Part shown: positions 55,501-64,000 of the stretch, one piece after another
Layout: each line of letters opens with the position of its first letter
How positions within the stretch are numbered: position 1 is the stretch's first letter
Program-made: the position numbers and the translations under genes
Notes under the pieces: model-generated
Seen by the model: the letters and a program-made list of their open reading frames with translations, nothing else
Told to the model about the DNA's origin: nothing
Database searches by the model: none
NCBI GenBank assembly: GCA_964019055.1
Contig: OZ025214.1
Coordinates: forward strand, 6,881,358-6,945,357
Direction: 5' to 3'
Length of the DNA stretch: 64,000 nt
From: Anthopleura xanthogrammica
Taxonomy: Eukaryota > Cnidaria > Anthozoa > Actiniaria > Actiniidae

Positions 55501-58275
55501 AACATAGTTTTTGAAAATATATTCGAATATATTCAGAATGCTCATGATTTTGGTCTCCCCGATTAGTAGAATAGTAGTATAATAAAATATCATATGCCGG
55601 ACATCTTGACCAGTGTATGACTGGCCGTTATTCAAGCCCTGATGCTACTCCTTGAAATCTTTGAAAAGCCCTGGAATTCAAAACCCATTTTTAAGTGCAC
55701 TTGAAAAGCCCTTGAAAATAGAAAAGTTGTTGACTGGCAATTATTTTGAGCCCTGCTGTCAACAATGGCTTTTCAAAAACCTTTGAAGCAAGTAACAAAA
55801 AATATACCAACCCATCGTTAGAATCCCAAATATTAAACATTTTATTAATAAATTATTAGTGCTTAATAATAGTAATTATGAACAGTGTCTTACCATTTCC
55901 AGTGTTCCTTCTCTTAGTGACACTATTGTATGTTTACACTCATTGCCTTGGAAATCTATTGCTGTTACTTCCACAACATTGCGACCAGAGGCTTTACTAC
56001 CCAGACATGCCTGAAAGTAAGCCATAATAATAGTCATTAATGACTTATTAATGATTTAAATTTAATAAACAATATTTGATATTCATTTACATAACTTTAT
56101 CCATAACATTTATCTAAAATCACAGTCAAACCAATAAGACCGTGAACACCTAAAATATGTCTGGAATGTCTACCACCGCCGTTTGCCGTTTAATAGTTTC
56201 AAACTTTATATTTTAGTTTTATTTTCGAGAACTTATATAATTATATTCGAGACGGATGGCTACACGAGAGAAGAATTCATTACGAACTCTTTTCACGGTA
56301 GCAGAAATTTCTATTTTACATGTAACGGCCTAAATAAACATTCCAGACATGTATATTTTAGGTGTTCACAGTTTTCTTAGTTTGACTGTAATTTCAACGG
56401 TACTTAAGTTGTTATTGAAGGGATAGTACAACACAGAGTTGGGCTCCAAATAAACCTTTTTCCAAAAAGCCGCAAATTCGAGTGAGTTCAAATTAAAATG
56501 AGTGAAAAACCAATACCAGCACTAGAAAAGTAACCCTACGAAGATTCATTATGTTAGGTGTTATATCCGCTGAGAAAACTTTTTTTGAAAATCGACAAAT
56601 TTACAGACGTTTGTATGGTTGGGGGTATACGGTATACCCCCAGCTATACAAATGTCTGTAAATTTGTCGATTTTCAAGAAAGTTTTCTCAGCCAATATTA
56701 CACCTAACATAATGAATCTTCGTAGGGTTACTAAAGTAAAGTAACTTACTAGAACATGTTAGAATACAAGTTAAATAAGGATTTCCATCAATATAATACT
56801 AGAAATAGGAATAATGTTCGCAAGTCACAAGCTCGCACTAGGTGGGGCCATTGGACAACACTTAATTTTGCTGCCATTGTATGGAATAAGATCTGCATCA
56901 CTATACGTGAGGCTGCTAGTTTAACAATTTTTAAGAAACGAATTACTAAGCTTAACTTAGTTATATGATGATTATATTAGTGATATTTTTTATATATACT
57001 ATATATTTAACTGTATTTTTTACATTTTTTAAATCTAGTTTATAGTTTTTTATACTTTTATATTTAGATATTTAGATTGTTAAGTTTTATATTTCTTTAT
57101 ATTTATGTTAGGACCCTTCTGTAAATCACCTTAACCGGTGAAGTTGGTATCCTCGTTAAACATTATTATTAAAGGTGCTCTTTCTAGTGCTGATATTGGT
57201 TTTTAATTTTACTCATTTGAATTTTCGGCCGTTAAAAACAAACCACTAACATTTTGAAAACAGGATGCTCAGAAATGCCATTTCAAGTGTATGTGCATAT
57301 ACATGCATATACATTTCAGAGTCCTACCTACCATATACGCACATGTGCATATAGCTATATAGGCCCCTGAAATGTATAATAATTTTTTTATTTATTATCT
57401 GCAGAAAAACCTACAGATAATACATTTATCATGTCATGTTCAGTGCTATCAGGGATTGGCTGAATGTTCTCAGCTAATCAGGTGCAACATAATGAGTAAA
57501 ATAAATGCAGAATAATAATAATAATATTAATACAATATAATTTAAACTTTTGAGACACTGTGTAATATGTATCCAAATGTTAATATCGTTTTATAGTTTT
57601 CTACCTGTGTAGATGAATCTTCATCAAAAAAAAAAAAAATGATGATGATTATGATTGCACATAACTTAGAAATTTTGGCTATCTTGAAAAATACAACATC
57701 CCCAAAGCATTGTAAAAGCTACAACCTCGGTTTATAATGCGTATGATTTAAGTACAGTGTAGATTACTGAAAACAGAAAGTGGAAATACTCAAAAGAAAA
57801 CCCAAAACTAGAATAGAGTAAAGACTTTGGATTTCTAAGGTATATTTTTCCAAATTCCATGCTATATGTAAGCTTAAGCTTACACACGTGGTTTTACGAG
57901 TCTATCTGTATACCGTTTACTTCGTTGTCAAGTCAACGATCGTTACCCTTAAAGGCAGACAATCATGAATTTTAAAACTACAACGAAGTAGGAAAACTCC
58001 TATGATTGTAATTTCAGATTCAGGAACTATATCGAGACTATTGCACACATAAGCATTGGTGTAAGGCTGCTGTTTACCTGACTTAGTATCAACTTGTGAT
58101 CCACCTCTGATAACTCGCTATCTTCAAACTCTGGGTTGAATTTCACTTCAGGTGAGCTTTTGCTAAGCTTACCGCCTGGGAATGCGAAGAAAAGTGATTA
58201 AATTTTGTCATATTCTCGGAGTTTATAGTGTTTCGTGTTCTCACCCCAAAAATCTTCCTTCTCGAGGACCGCCAT
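46580..58275 (-). CDS. NPM: nucleophosmin/nucleoplasmin family histone chaperone
   Basis: Complete 15-exon model, minus strand: 58275-58245, 58175-58078, 56010-55894, 55394-55343, 54930-54892, 53796-53740, 52979-52951, 52856-52787, 52088-51991, 51544-51344, 50579-50553, 49402-49289, 48294-48262, 48067-47993, 46624-46580; 1086 nt, 361 residues, phases agree. N-terminus MAVLEKEDFWG leads into the pentameric nucleoplasmin core; SGPVHLTGSHI matches vertebrate NPM SGPVHISGQHL. Several acidic tracts follow (EEDEEESDEEEEDSDE in exon 6, another in exon 9, and about 45 mostly Asp/Glu/Ser residues in exon 10) with basic spacers, then a Lys/Pro stretch of KTPQ repeats (exon 12). The end, SPALPKKIEKFTNFMRSS then KDLWDYVQKSKK, matches the NPM1 C-terminal helical bundle used for nucleolar/nucleic-acid binding. 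Expected roles are histone storage and chaperoning and ribosome assembly. Confidence 0.9.
47018..47243. mobile_element. foldback element, CCGACTCCAGAC family (copy 2)
   Basis: TTCTGCGACCTTACCGACTC and GGCTTCTGTCAATCAAAC at left are mirrored by GTTTGATTGACGGAAGCC and TTAGGTCGCAGAAG at right. Same family as 19482-19697; it lies in the last nucleophosmin intron. Confidence 0.8.
47417..47836. mobile_element. element with GGATCC-type ends and poly-G tract
   Basis: Begins GGGCAGATCTAGGGGGAAGG, ends CTTCCTGGATCCGCCC, like the 27921 element. The interior repeats AAAAAATATCGAGCAATGTC two to three times and has a run of 10 G near 47500. The plus-strand open frame here is not a gene. Confidence 0.5.
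48369..48670 (+). mobile_element. tRNA-derived SINE with two tRNA-like heads
   Basis: Head 1 (48374-48440) has box A GGTGGCGTAGGGGTGAG and box B GAGTTCGAGCC. Head 2 (48506-48575) has TGGCGTACTAGTGGTGAGAG and box B GGGTTTGATTCC. The body is GGTTCTCTCCTTTGCTTCGA, GGGTTTTTCCGGGTTCTCC and TTTTTTCTCCCTCCTC. The two heads share CTCGCCTCTCACCAAGG. It lies in nucleophosmin intron 12, antisense to the gene. Confidence 0.82.
49605..49855 (-). mobile_element. SINE (minus strand) with ~57-bp repeat copy
   Basis: Reading the minus strand: a box-B-like GGGTTTGATTCC within 49783-49796, then GAGGGTTTTTCTCTC, then CTGTGAGTTAGCC in the 49610-49665 segment, which matches the ~57-bp intronic repeat. So the minisatellite unit sits at the 3' side of a SINE body. 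Confidence 0.65.
50243..50502. mobile_element. CTACTAATGGTCTATCACCA element (copy 1)
   Basis: Shares nearly its whole length with 60147-60472: AACCTACTAATGGTCTATCA, GATTGGCTGAGCTACTAGGG, AAAAGCGCCGGTTTTGAAAA, GACCGATTAGTAGGTTTTTA. Inner hairpin CTAATGGTCTATCAC / TATTAGTGATAGACC. It lies in nucleophosmin intron 11. Confidence 0.82.
50636..50815. mobile_element. foldback element in nucleophosmin intron 10
   Basis: CAAACCATGTGATGTTCCCC at left is mirrored by ACATCACATGGTTTG at right, about 120 bp apart. Related in layout to the CCCATTTCAGACCA elements. Confidence 0.55.
51600..51935 (-). mobile_element. SINE (minus strand) and ~57-bp repeat copies
   Basis: On the minus strand, GGGTTTGATCCCTACAC near 51865-51881 resembles box B, and TTTTCCCTC follows. 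The segment 51605-51665 reads TTTGTGAGTTAGCCATACCC with GATCATCCCAGAGG and TTGTTTAAGG, a copy of the FGFR-intron repeat. A further degenerate unit is at 51720-51760. Confidence 0.6.
52577..52737. mobile_element. MITE, CAGGGCTTGAAATAAC family (copy 2)
   Basis: CAGGGCTCAAAATAACAACC at left, GGCTGTTATTTTTAGCCCTG at right, in the nucleophosmin intron after exon 8. Same ends as the element at 23674. Confidence 0.78.
54417..54610 (+). mobile_element. tRNA-derived SINE (second plus-strand copy)
   Basis: Nearly identical to 48441-48625: CATGTGATATTTTAAGACTA, TGGCGTACTAGTGGTGAGAG, GGTAACCTGGGTTTGATTCC. It starts in the linker between the two heads of the 48369 SINE and contains only head 2. Confidence 0.82.
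55565..55757. mobile_element. partial CAGGGCTTGAAATAAC-family element
   Basis: ACTGGCCGTTATTCAAGCCCTG at 55621-55642 and ACTGGCAATTATTTTGAGCCC at 55734-55754 are two direct right-end copies, separated by repeats of TTGAAAAGCCCTTG. A composite or rearranged copy in nucleophosmin intron 3. Confidence 0.55.
56117..56394. mobile_element. foldback element related to the GTGGGCACC family
   Basis: AATCACAGTCAAACCAATAA and GTGAACACCTAAAATATGTC at left are mirrored by CATGTATATTTTAGGTGTTC and AGTTTGACTGTAAT at right. End layout (ACAGT..., then GTGxxCACC, then AAATAT) resembles the 13435 and 44127 copies. Confidence 0.72.
56530..56731. repeat. ~200-bp near-perfect palindrome
   Basis: GTAACCCTACGAAGATTCAT at left and ATGAATCTTCGTAGGGTTAC at right. 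The tip, GGGGGTATACGGTATACCCCC, is almost without a spacer. It could extrude a long hairpin. Confidence 0.85.
56740..57172 (+). mobile_element. 3' end of a non-LTR (LINE) retrotransposon
   Basis: The frame 56756-56968 reads as the extreme C-terminus of a LINE reverse transcriptase: QYNTRNRNNVRKSQARTRWG, then FAAIVWNKICITIREAASL and FKKRITKLNL, the familiar YNTRxxN...WN.LP..I pattern. It is followed by an A/T-rich 3' UTR ending GAAGTTGGTATCCTCGTTAA and an ATT run. Endonuclease and the RT palm are missing (5' truncated). Confidence 0.75.
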
Positions 58276-58289
58276 CTTAGAAAAGAGAA

Positions 58290-58430
58290 CGAACTGCTGC
58301 ACGTGCTCCTTACCATTCTCCACTCGACCATAGATATAGACAGGAAACCCACATACATGCAAACGCCGGTAACATTCTACCTTTTTACTCCTTTTACTCC
58401 GACGAAGGACTAGCGTCCGAAACGTCAGTA
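58290..58430 (+). mobile_element. retroelement remnant with hammerhead-like motif next to nucleophosmin exon 1
   Basis: Downstream of a short frame (IDIDRKPTYMQTPVTFYLF, resembling the RKPT segment of Penelope/LINE reverse transcriptases) lies CCGACGA, stem GGAC/GTCC with loop TAGC, then GAAACGTC (58399-58426). The core matches CUGANGA-GAAA with one change (U to C). It is 15-150 bp upstream of the nucleophosmin start codon, so it may overlap the promoter. Confidence 0.45.
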
Positions 58431-58544
58431 AGTGATCTCTCTTATTTTTTACGGTGTAAAATTTAACTTTTTATCCATACCTTTTTAATAGTGACTATTA
58501 AGTTACATACAGGAAATTTTCGCGACACGTTAATTTCGCAATTT

Positions 58545-58640
58545 TTGAGGTCGCATATTTCGCGACACTTTGATTTCGCGATTTCATTGAATAAATTATC
58601 CATAATTTGTTTCCTAACTTATTTTTCGCGACACTTTGAT
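58545..58640 (+). repeat. TTCGCGACACTTTGATTTCGCG repeat
   Basis: Three degenerate units of TTTCGCGACAC followed by GTTAATTTCGC or TTTGATTTCGC in the nucleophosmin-ABCC interval. No function inferred. Confidence 0.6.
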
Positions 58641-59730
58641 TTCAATCAATTTCAGTCTCAATAAAATATGCATGTACGTATGTATGTAATCACTCAAAAC
58701 TTAATTCGGCTGAAACTTTCCTGCATTGCCAGAAATATGGGACATGAGCCTGCTCACTCATGCGCAATGATGCGTTTCAGCTCACAAAATAGCCGCCGAG
58801 TCTTATAGGAAATGTATGGGGAATATAGAGCTTCCTCTATTTACGGCGAATAGGATTTTATTTACTCTGAGCTCCACATCGCGACAAACAACCCACCCTA
58901 CAAGCTACTAAATAAGCGTAAAATGATCATTGAATCATGCGACATATTGGTTCCCGGACTACTTGCCTTCGAAAGGCTTCGAAAGCTCTAGATTCCATAC
59001 ATCGTCTATAAATCTGGCCACACTTGACCCCAAAATCGTCTTATTTGAAGTCGAAAAAATTTAAAAGTAAAAGAGCTCCACCTCGATATCACCAAACGAG
59101 TGTTTAATAAATCCAAAACCGCTCAAAATAGACAGCATGCCTTCAGAATGTTGGTTCCCAAGAAGCTTGAAGTTAGGTTAAATTTTAAGCGATTCGACGC
59201 GTTGTTAGCTCGTAGTTTTCAGTTAAAAATGACAAGAAACCACAGAGAACTGCTCCAAACAGCTTCCAAACCCCCTAAATATCGCCATTTTGTTTTTACA
59301 AGCTCCTATTGACTGCTGAGATACAATAAGGAAGCTTAAAGTAACGATTTAGGTTTGAAACTTGTTTCTTGTCCTTCATGGGCTTCCTGTGGTGAGGCTT
59401 ATCAACAGAAAAATAATAGTTGTTCTTTTGATTGTCAAGTAACTATTTTTTGGTAATAATTGTTTTACTAACATCATAGTTGAATATAAATATGTGCTTG
59501 GAAATCATGTAGTTATATTTTTCCTCTAGAAAACCACTTCATTTTCATTCATGCGTAACACCGCTGACAATGTCCAATATTTCTGGCAATGATAATCTTT
59601 AGTCTAAACTTTATTAGACCCTTATACACAAATTTTTGGTTTTCTTTGAACTCCAGTAGCGCGTTTATACATTTTCTGAAAGGTATTTTAACAGGGATTG
59701 CATATTTGCTAGTTATTTTAAAGAAAGAAT

Positions 59731-60021
59731 ATTTCATTTTGGAGAAACAGCGCATTTTTCGTGATCACGTGGTTATATTCCTATCGAATTTCAAAGGTAG
59801 ACTGTACGTAAAATATGTAAATTTAACTTTGAAATTCGACAAAAAATAATAATGGAGCGATAAAAAACAAAACGTAGACATACTTTGAGAGATCAACATC
59901 TGTAGAATAAGATGCCATAAACATTTGATCCGTCCACTTCAAATCTGGGTACCTTAAACATCGTATAGTATCTAGAGACCACGTGATCAAGAAAAATGCG
60001 CTGTTTTTTCCAAAATGAAAT
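59731..60021. mobile_element. foldback element
   Basis: ATTTCATTTTGGAGAAACAG and CGCATTTTTCGTGATCACGTGG at left, mirrored by CCACGTGATCAAGAAAAATG and CTGTTTTTTCCAAAATGAAA at right, in the nucleophosmin-ABCC intergenic region. Confidence 0.75.
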
Positions 60022-60146
60022 TTAATTTTTTCAAATTACTTACAGATATGCAATTCTTGTTAAAAAGCCTTTAAGAAAATATATACCTTGTTGGGATTTC
60101 AATGAATATTAAGCGCGCTACGCGAACTAAAAGCAAACTAATAATT

Positions 60147-60472
60147 TGTGTTAAAAACCTACTAATGGTCTATCACCAATCGAGCCCTCTGATTGGCTGA
60201 GCTACTAGGGGTCTATTAGTGATAGACCTCTAGTAGCGAAAAGCGCCGGTTTTGAAAACCAAAAAAAAATATTTAAAGCAAAATCCAAACCTTTTTGCAT
60301 CCTTTTATTGGACCGATTAGTAGGTTTTTACTAAAACAATTAGACCTCTCGCCCTCATGGCCTACGAATCAATAGCCCATTCGGCCTTCGGCCTTCGGCC
60401 TTCGGCCTTCGGCCTTCGGCCTCATGGGCTATTGACTCGTAGACCATTCGGACTCGAGGACTAATTGTTAAA
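60147..60472. mobile_element. CTACTAATGGTCTATCACCA element (copy 2) with GGCCTTC expansion
   Basis: Full-length relative of 50243-50502. It differs mainly by an added segment at 60355-60422 that contains about six copies of GGCCTTC (60382-60422) next to a duplicated CTCATGGGCTATTGACTC phrase. Confidence 0.82.
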
Positions 60473-60531
60473 TAGCTGAGGATTATTCTAAGTTTCAGCC
60501 GAATAGTCCTCTTTAGCTGCGTTGTTTGTTG

Positions 60532-60640
60532 TGCCCATTTCAGACCATGAGATGTCACTCTGGGGAGTTGATTCTTTCATGTGTAAATATTTTAACAAAA
60601 GAACATTTCTTAAGGGAAAGTCATGTTGTCTGAAATGGGC
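60532..60640. mobile_element. MITE with GCCCATTTCAGACCATG ends
   Basis: GCCCATTTCAGACCATGAGATG at left and GTCATGTTGTCTGAAATGGGC at right. The same end sequence occurs within the FGFR intron elements at 1302 and 1580. Confidence 0.75.
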
Positions 60641-61031
60641 GATTTGCATACGAAGCTAGAAAGGTCTATGATCATGGATAATCCTACCATTTGTTGACTA
60701 AAAATGACACTGATTAACTGCAAAAAGTGTTTACCATTAGAGCCATATACTGTACGTAGAAAATAACTGATTAAAGCAAGTTCGCCGACGTTTAGCGCGT
60801 TTCACTTTGTTCTTGTTCCATAATTTCCCTGAAGACAGACATTATGTCCAAAAGCTTGGCGAAAAATAAAAATGTTAAACGTATTCGAACTTTTAATCAT
60901 TTTGACCATTGCTAGGTCCAGTTCAGTCAATCGAACTTCTCATGAATCGATCATAATGCATGCATACACTATAATTAATTATTTTAATTTATTTCTTTTA
61001 AAATGCTTGGCTTCAACATATCTATAAAACA

Positions 61032-61191
61032 GCCAACTTTCGATTTTCTGGTTGAGTGATCACGCACAAAGCAATTCAAGGCGAGGCCCCGGGGAAACAA
61101 TGGAGAACCTTAATGTATTCTTTTGTTTCCCCGGAACCTCGTCTTGAATTGCTTTGTGCATGATCGCTCAAGTAGAATATCGAAATTGGGC
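61032..61191. mobile_element. MITE with ~60-bp inverted ends
   Basis: GATCACGCACAAAGCAATTC and GGCCCCGGGGAAACAA at left, TTGTTTCCCCGGAACC and GAATTGCTTTGTGCATGATC at right, in the ABCC upstream region. Confidence 0.8.
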
Positions 61192-61996
61192 TATTGGATC
61201 GCGAGTCAGCACCTATATAGGTTCGACGTCTGAATCAATAGTAGGAATTTGTCGATCTTTGGTCGATCGATACTATAGGTTCTACTCAGTCATGAGAAGT
61301 TCGACATTTGAACTGGCGGGCCTTATGCACTGACGCATAATACCACTTCAATGCTAGTTCCAAGCCATTGATTCTATAGCATAATTACAGTAGTAACTGA
61401 ACTTCAACAATGTTTTATCGAGAGTATTCAGAATGTTTAAAAAACTTCTTGAAGCAATCGAACAATTTTAGAAGTTTATTCCACTGGTTCTTTTATAAAA
61501 TCAAGCAGAAATCAAATTCTACAACTTGTTTTTCAACTTAGAGTAGAAATTGAATGATATGCCCAAGCTAACAATGGAATTGCCAGTTAATAAGATCTTG
61601 AATAAAAAGCAAGATTTTGGCCATTGTTATGCACTGATTCAAAGAGGTGCTTTAGAATCAAAAAGCACGTCCCTGACTGGGTAGGTGCATGGGTGATTTT
61701 CATTAACCCCTGAAACAAAGTGTGCTTATTGAAGTGTAATAATAATAAAAAAACACAATAGAAAACAAAAGAATCAGAGTGAAGTAGAGTGTAATACGTG
61801 TATTTCACCAGTTTATGACAATCACTCTATACTATTTTATCATACGTAGTAACAGCAGTAACTCAGCTTCGGGACCATCGATGTTAATTAACGAGGGTGC
61901 TTTTCGGTCGGCTCTTGTTAAACAAATTCTTAACAGCTGGTAAAAGGTTTTTTATTGTAAAAGTTCAATCACTTTTTGATCTTTCCAGAGGTTGAC

Positions 61997-62521
61997 ATGG
62001 CGAGTCAGTACGAAAAGATCCCCACACAAGACTCAAAGTTCAAACCAAACATTTTTTCCCGTCTTTTATTTTGCTGGTTGAATGGCCTTTTTCTTCGTGG
62101 ATACAGACGACCTCTAACAAGTGAAGATCTGTTTTCTCTTTCCGATGAAGACAAGGCACGAGGTTTGGTAAATAACCTGGACAAGTTATGGAAGGAAGAA
62201 GTGGTGAATGCGCAAAAGCGCGGGAAGAATCCTCAGCTATGGAAAGCAATATGGAACCTGTTCCCCGTGCATGAGTATCTTTTAATTTTTACTTTGAGAC
62301 TAACAGAAGACTTGATGATTTTTGCTCAGGCCTTTTTAATATGGTATTACCTGAAGCTGCTCAAAGGCAATATGATGAATTCAACCCATGCTTGGCTAGT
62401 GGTCACAGGTATTGCAGTGTCAACTATTCTTAAAATCCTAAGCTATCATCACTTTGGTAATCAAACGCTGTGTATGGGAACAAGACTGAAGATTGCAGTT
62501 ATTGGCGTAGTCAATAAAAAG
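61997..62521 (+). CDS. ABCC (MRP4-like) ABC transporter, first coding exon
   Basis: One 525-bp exon (175 codons) from ATG at 61997 to the donor AAAAAG|GTAAAT at 62521. A 5' UTR intron is likely, since TTGATCTTTCCAG precedes AGGTTGACATGG. It encodes the N-terminal cytosolic part and first TM helices of an ABCC exporter: NIFSRLLFCWLNGLFLRGYR matches the family's SRxFFWWLNPLF signature, followed by LTSEDLFSLSDED, LWKEEV, and the start of TMD1 (YLLIFTLRLTEDLMIFAQAF; WLVVTGIAVSTILKILSYHH). The short N-terminus without a TMD0 places it with ABCC4/MRP4-like members. These export organic anions, cyclic nucleotides or prostanoids at the plasma membrane. The remaining exons lie beyond the right edge; an in-frame ATG at 61976 lies upstream of the probable acceptor and is not preferred. 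Confidence 0.88.
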
Positions 62522-63261
62522 GTAAATATTCCTCTTTTCGTCAATCATTATTTTCAAATTATATATTATTATATGCATAACAATATGTATAATTTATGCA
62601 TGCTCTGTAAATAATTATGTTCCGGCCATAATATATAATATTAGTTTAGAGGAACGCACTTTTCAATACCATCACAAATGTGAAACACTTTCTTAAGCAT
62701 TTTTTTGTGCAGCTCTTTTCATGTTATCGCGCGTGGACCGATGAAAACTGAACTTTTTGAAAACGATGACATAACGTAATGGATTGCGCTTAAAGTAATG
62801 AATCTAAAAGTAGGCGTTCCCTTTACATAATTTCGTTAAATCTTTTAAGCTCTTTCAAAGATTTTCTCTTTCCTTTAGATGAAACAAAAAGGTGATATGA
62901 CACCGACCTGCAGTTCCACGTGCTCATATTACTCTAATTTATATATGTTCTACGTTTTCTGACCGTTTTATAGTGTATTCATCGCATCCCTGTGGAAGAG
63001 CAAAAACGATTCGGATAAAAGATTTTTTTTTTTGAAAATTAGTACCTTGTTTGCAAATTTTAAAACTCAAAATTGTTATGTTTTTTCTTTAAAATATTTT
63101 TGAAATTTCTACTTCATAGACCTTAATAATAAATCAGTTATTTAGTAAGCTGGCTGAGATACACTCTTAAATGAAAATGCATTAAAATATTATATTATTT
63201 CAATTAATATTCTCTGTAGGCTCAGATTTCAGCCGTCGGGGTTTCGTTCGCGCTCGTGATA

Positions 63262-63732
63262 CTAGGGACCTTAAGCACCAGGACGGGAGGACGAGGACGG
63301 CGACGTAAAGTCTGAGAAAGGACTAGGTCGAGATCGCCGTCGGTTTTCAAACAACGTAACACTTAAGCACCAGGACGGGAAAACAAGCAAAAGTTCACAA
63401 ATCAAAATATTAACAAGGTGACGCCAGCACGTTTTCAATACGGGGTTTTCGTTCGCGCGCCGTCGTCCTTGCTGCTGCAGTCCTCGCTAGAACGTGAAAA
63501 AGCACCAAGTGACGTTCTGGAGAGGACGGCAACGGCAAGGACGACGGCGCGCACTCGAAAAACCGTCTTGAAAACGTGCTGGCATCATCGTCTGCCGTCG
63601 CTGTCCGCTCCCGTCGTGGATCTTAAGGTCTCTAATGTTACGTGACGAGAGGACCAACGGCGTTCTCGACCTAGTCCGTTCTCGGACTTGACGCCGTCCT
63701 CGTCCTCCCGTCCTGGTGCTTAAGGTCCCTAC
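63262..63732. mobile_element. ~470-bp GC-rich MITE in ABCC intron
   Basis: CTAGGGACCTTAAGCACCAG and GACGGGAGGACGAGGACGGC at left, GCCGTCCTCGTCCTCCCGTC and CTGGTGCTTAAGGTCCCTA at right. Internal repetition of CTTAAGCACCAGGACGGGA and GGTTTTCGTTCGCGCGCCG. Its composition is clearly more GC-rich than its surroundings. Confidence 0.85.
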
Positions 63733-63824
63733 TCTCACGGGGGAGACGGCGGACATCTGTCAGAGGCTCGGAGCCTATATCCTCTGGGAAGCACAGAAAT
63801 CTAAATTTAGTTTTAGATTCAGAT

Positions 63825-63905
63825 TTCTGGGAAGCACGGGTGGCGTAGCGGTGAGAGCACTCCCCTCTAGCTCTCACTAATGTGTTTGTGCCTGAGTAGA
63901 GTTGA
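63825..63905 (+). mobile_element. tRNA-derived SINE head fragment
   Basis: GGGAAGCACGGGTGGCGTAG and CGGTGAGAGCACTC match head 1 of the SINE at 48369 through box A, then diverge before box B. Located in the ABCC intron. Confidence 0.65.
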
Positions 63906-64000
63906 CTAGAACATTTGTTTTCGCGCGCCTTTGTTTTCTTATACCATAAGGGGATTATATACGAAAAAAAGGCGAGCGTAAAACAAAAATTATATAGTGT

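Larger units (their letters stand above)
56464..57232. mobile_element. foldback element interrupted by a palindrome and a LINE fragment
   Basis: Outer arms: GAGTTCAAATTAAAATGAGT and AAACCAATACCAGCACTAGA at left (56480-56527), mirrored by TCTAGTGCTGATATTGGTTT and TTAATTTTACTCATTTGAA at right (57183-57221). Between them lie a ~200-bp palindrome and a LINE 3' end. Confidence 0.7.

Noticed and set aside
59549..59849. Overlapping open frames on both strands in the nucleophosmin-ABCC interval
   Set aside because: AT-rich, overlap a foldback element arm at 59731, no splice sites or recognisable motifs.

Overview
This is animal nuclear DNA, most likely from an anthozoan cnidarian (stony coral or sea anemone). 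Reasons: AT-rich sequence, intron-rich genes with GT-AG introns, several genes with bilaterian-grade domain architecture (FGF receptor, ENO4, nucleophosmin, ABCC4-like transporter), and introns packed with foldback/MITE-like elements, tRNA-derived SINEs and Penelope/LINE fragments. The species assignment is inference. There are no bacterial operons and no CRISPR array.

Layout. (1) 487-9118 (+): 3' part of an FGF-receptor-type tyrosine kinase (two Ig domains, TM, kinase, long C-tail); its 5' exons lie left of the window. (2) About 11070-12942 (-), with a possible TATA box and leader near 13710-13852: a small, multi-exon, secreted, helix-rich protein that I do not recognise. Most of its splice sites are phase 0, which resembles helical cytokine genes. 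It is the best candidate here for something undescribed. (3) 17740-25963 (+): a complete 12-exon enolase-like ENO4 gene (605 codons) in which most enolase catalytic positions appear substituted. (4) 26747-43700 (-): a complete 6-exon secreted trypsin-like serine protease (306 codons). Its third intron is about 12.8 kb and is almost wholly a ~118-bp satellite with higher-order repeats plus a 21-bp array. Its second intron carries a ~98-bp tandem repeat that re-copies the exon-2 splice donor five times. (5) 46580-58275 (-): a complete 15-exon nucleophosmin/nucleoplasmin gene (361 codons) with core, acidic tracts, KTPQ repeats and C-terminal bundle. (6) 61997-62521 (+): first coding exon of an ABCC4/MRP4-like transporter that runs off the right edge.

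Orientation: FGFR and the small secreted gene converge; the small secreted gene and ENO4 diverge from a 3.9-kb repeat-rich interval; ENO4 and the protease converge with less than 0.8 kb between stops; protease and nucleophosmin are in tandem; nucleophosmin and ABCC diverge. The genes do not form an evident pathway. Two (the protease and the small secreted protein) are secreted, two (FGFR, ABCC) are membrane proteins, one is nuclear/nucleolar, and ENO4 is associated with cilia/flagella in other animals.

Much of the remaining DNA is explained by dispersed foldback elements, several of which have two or three copies inside this one window, and by SINEs clustered in the nucleophosmin introns. All exon boundaries were read by eye from splice consensus and reading-frame continuity, without transcripts.
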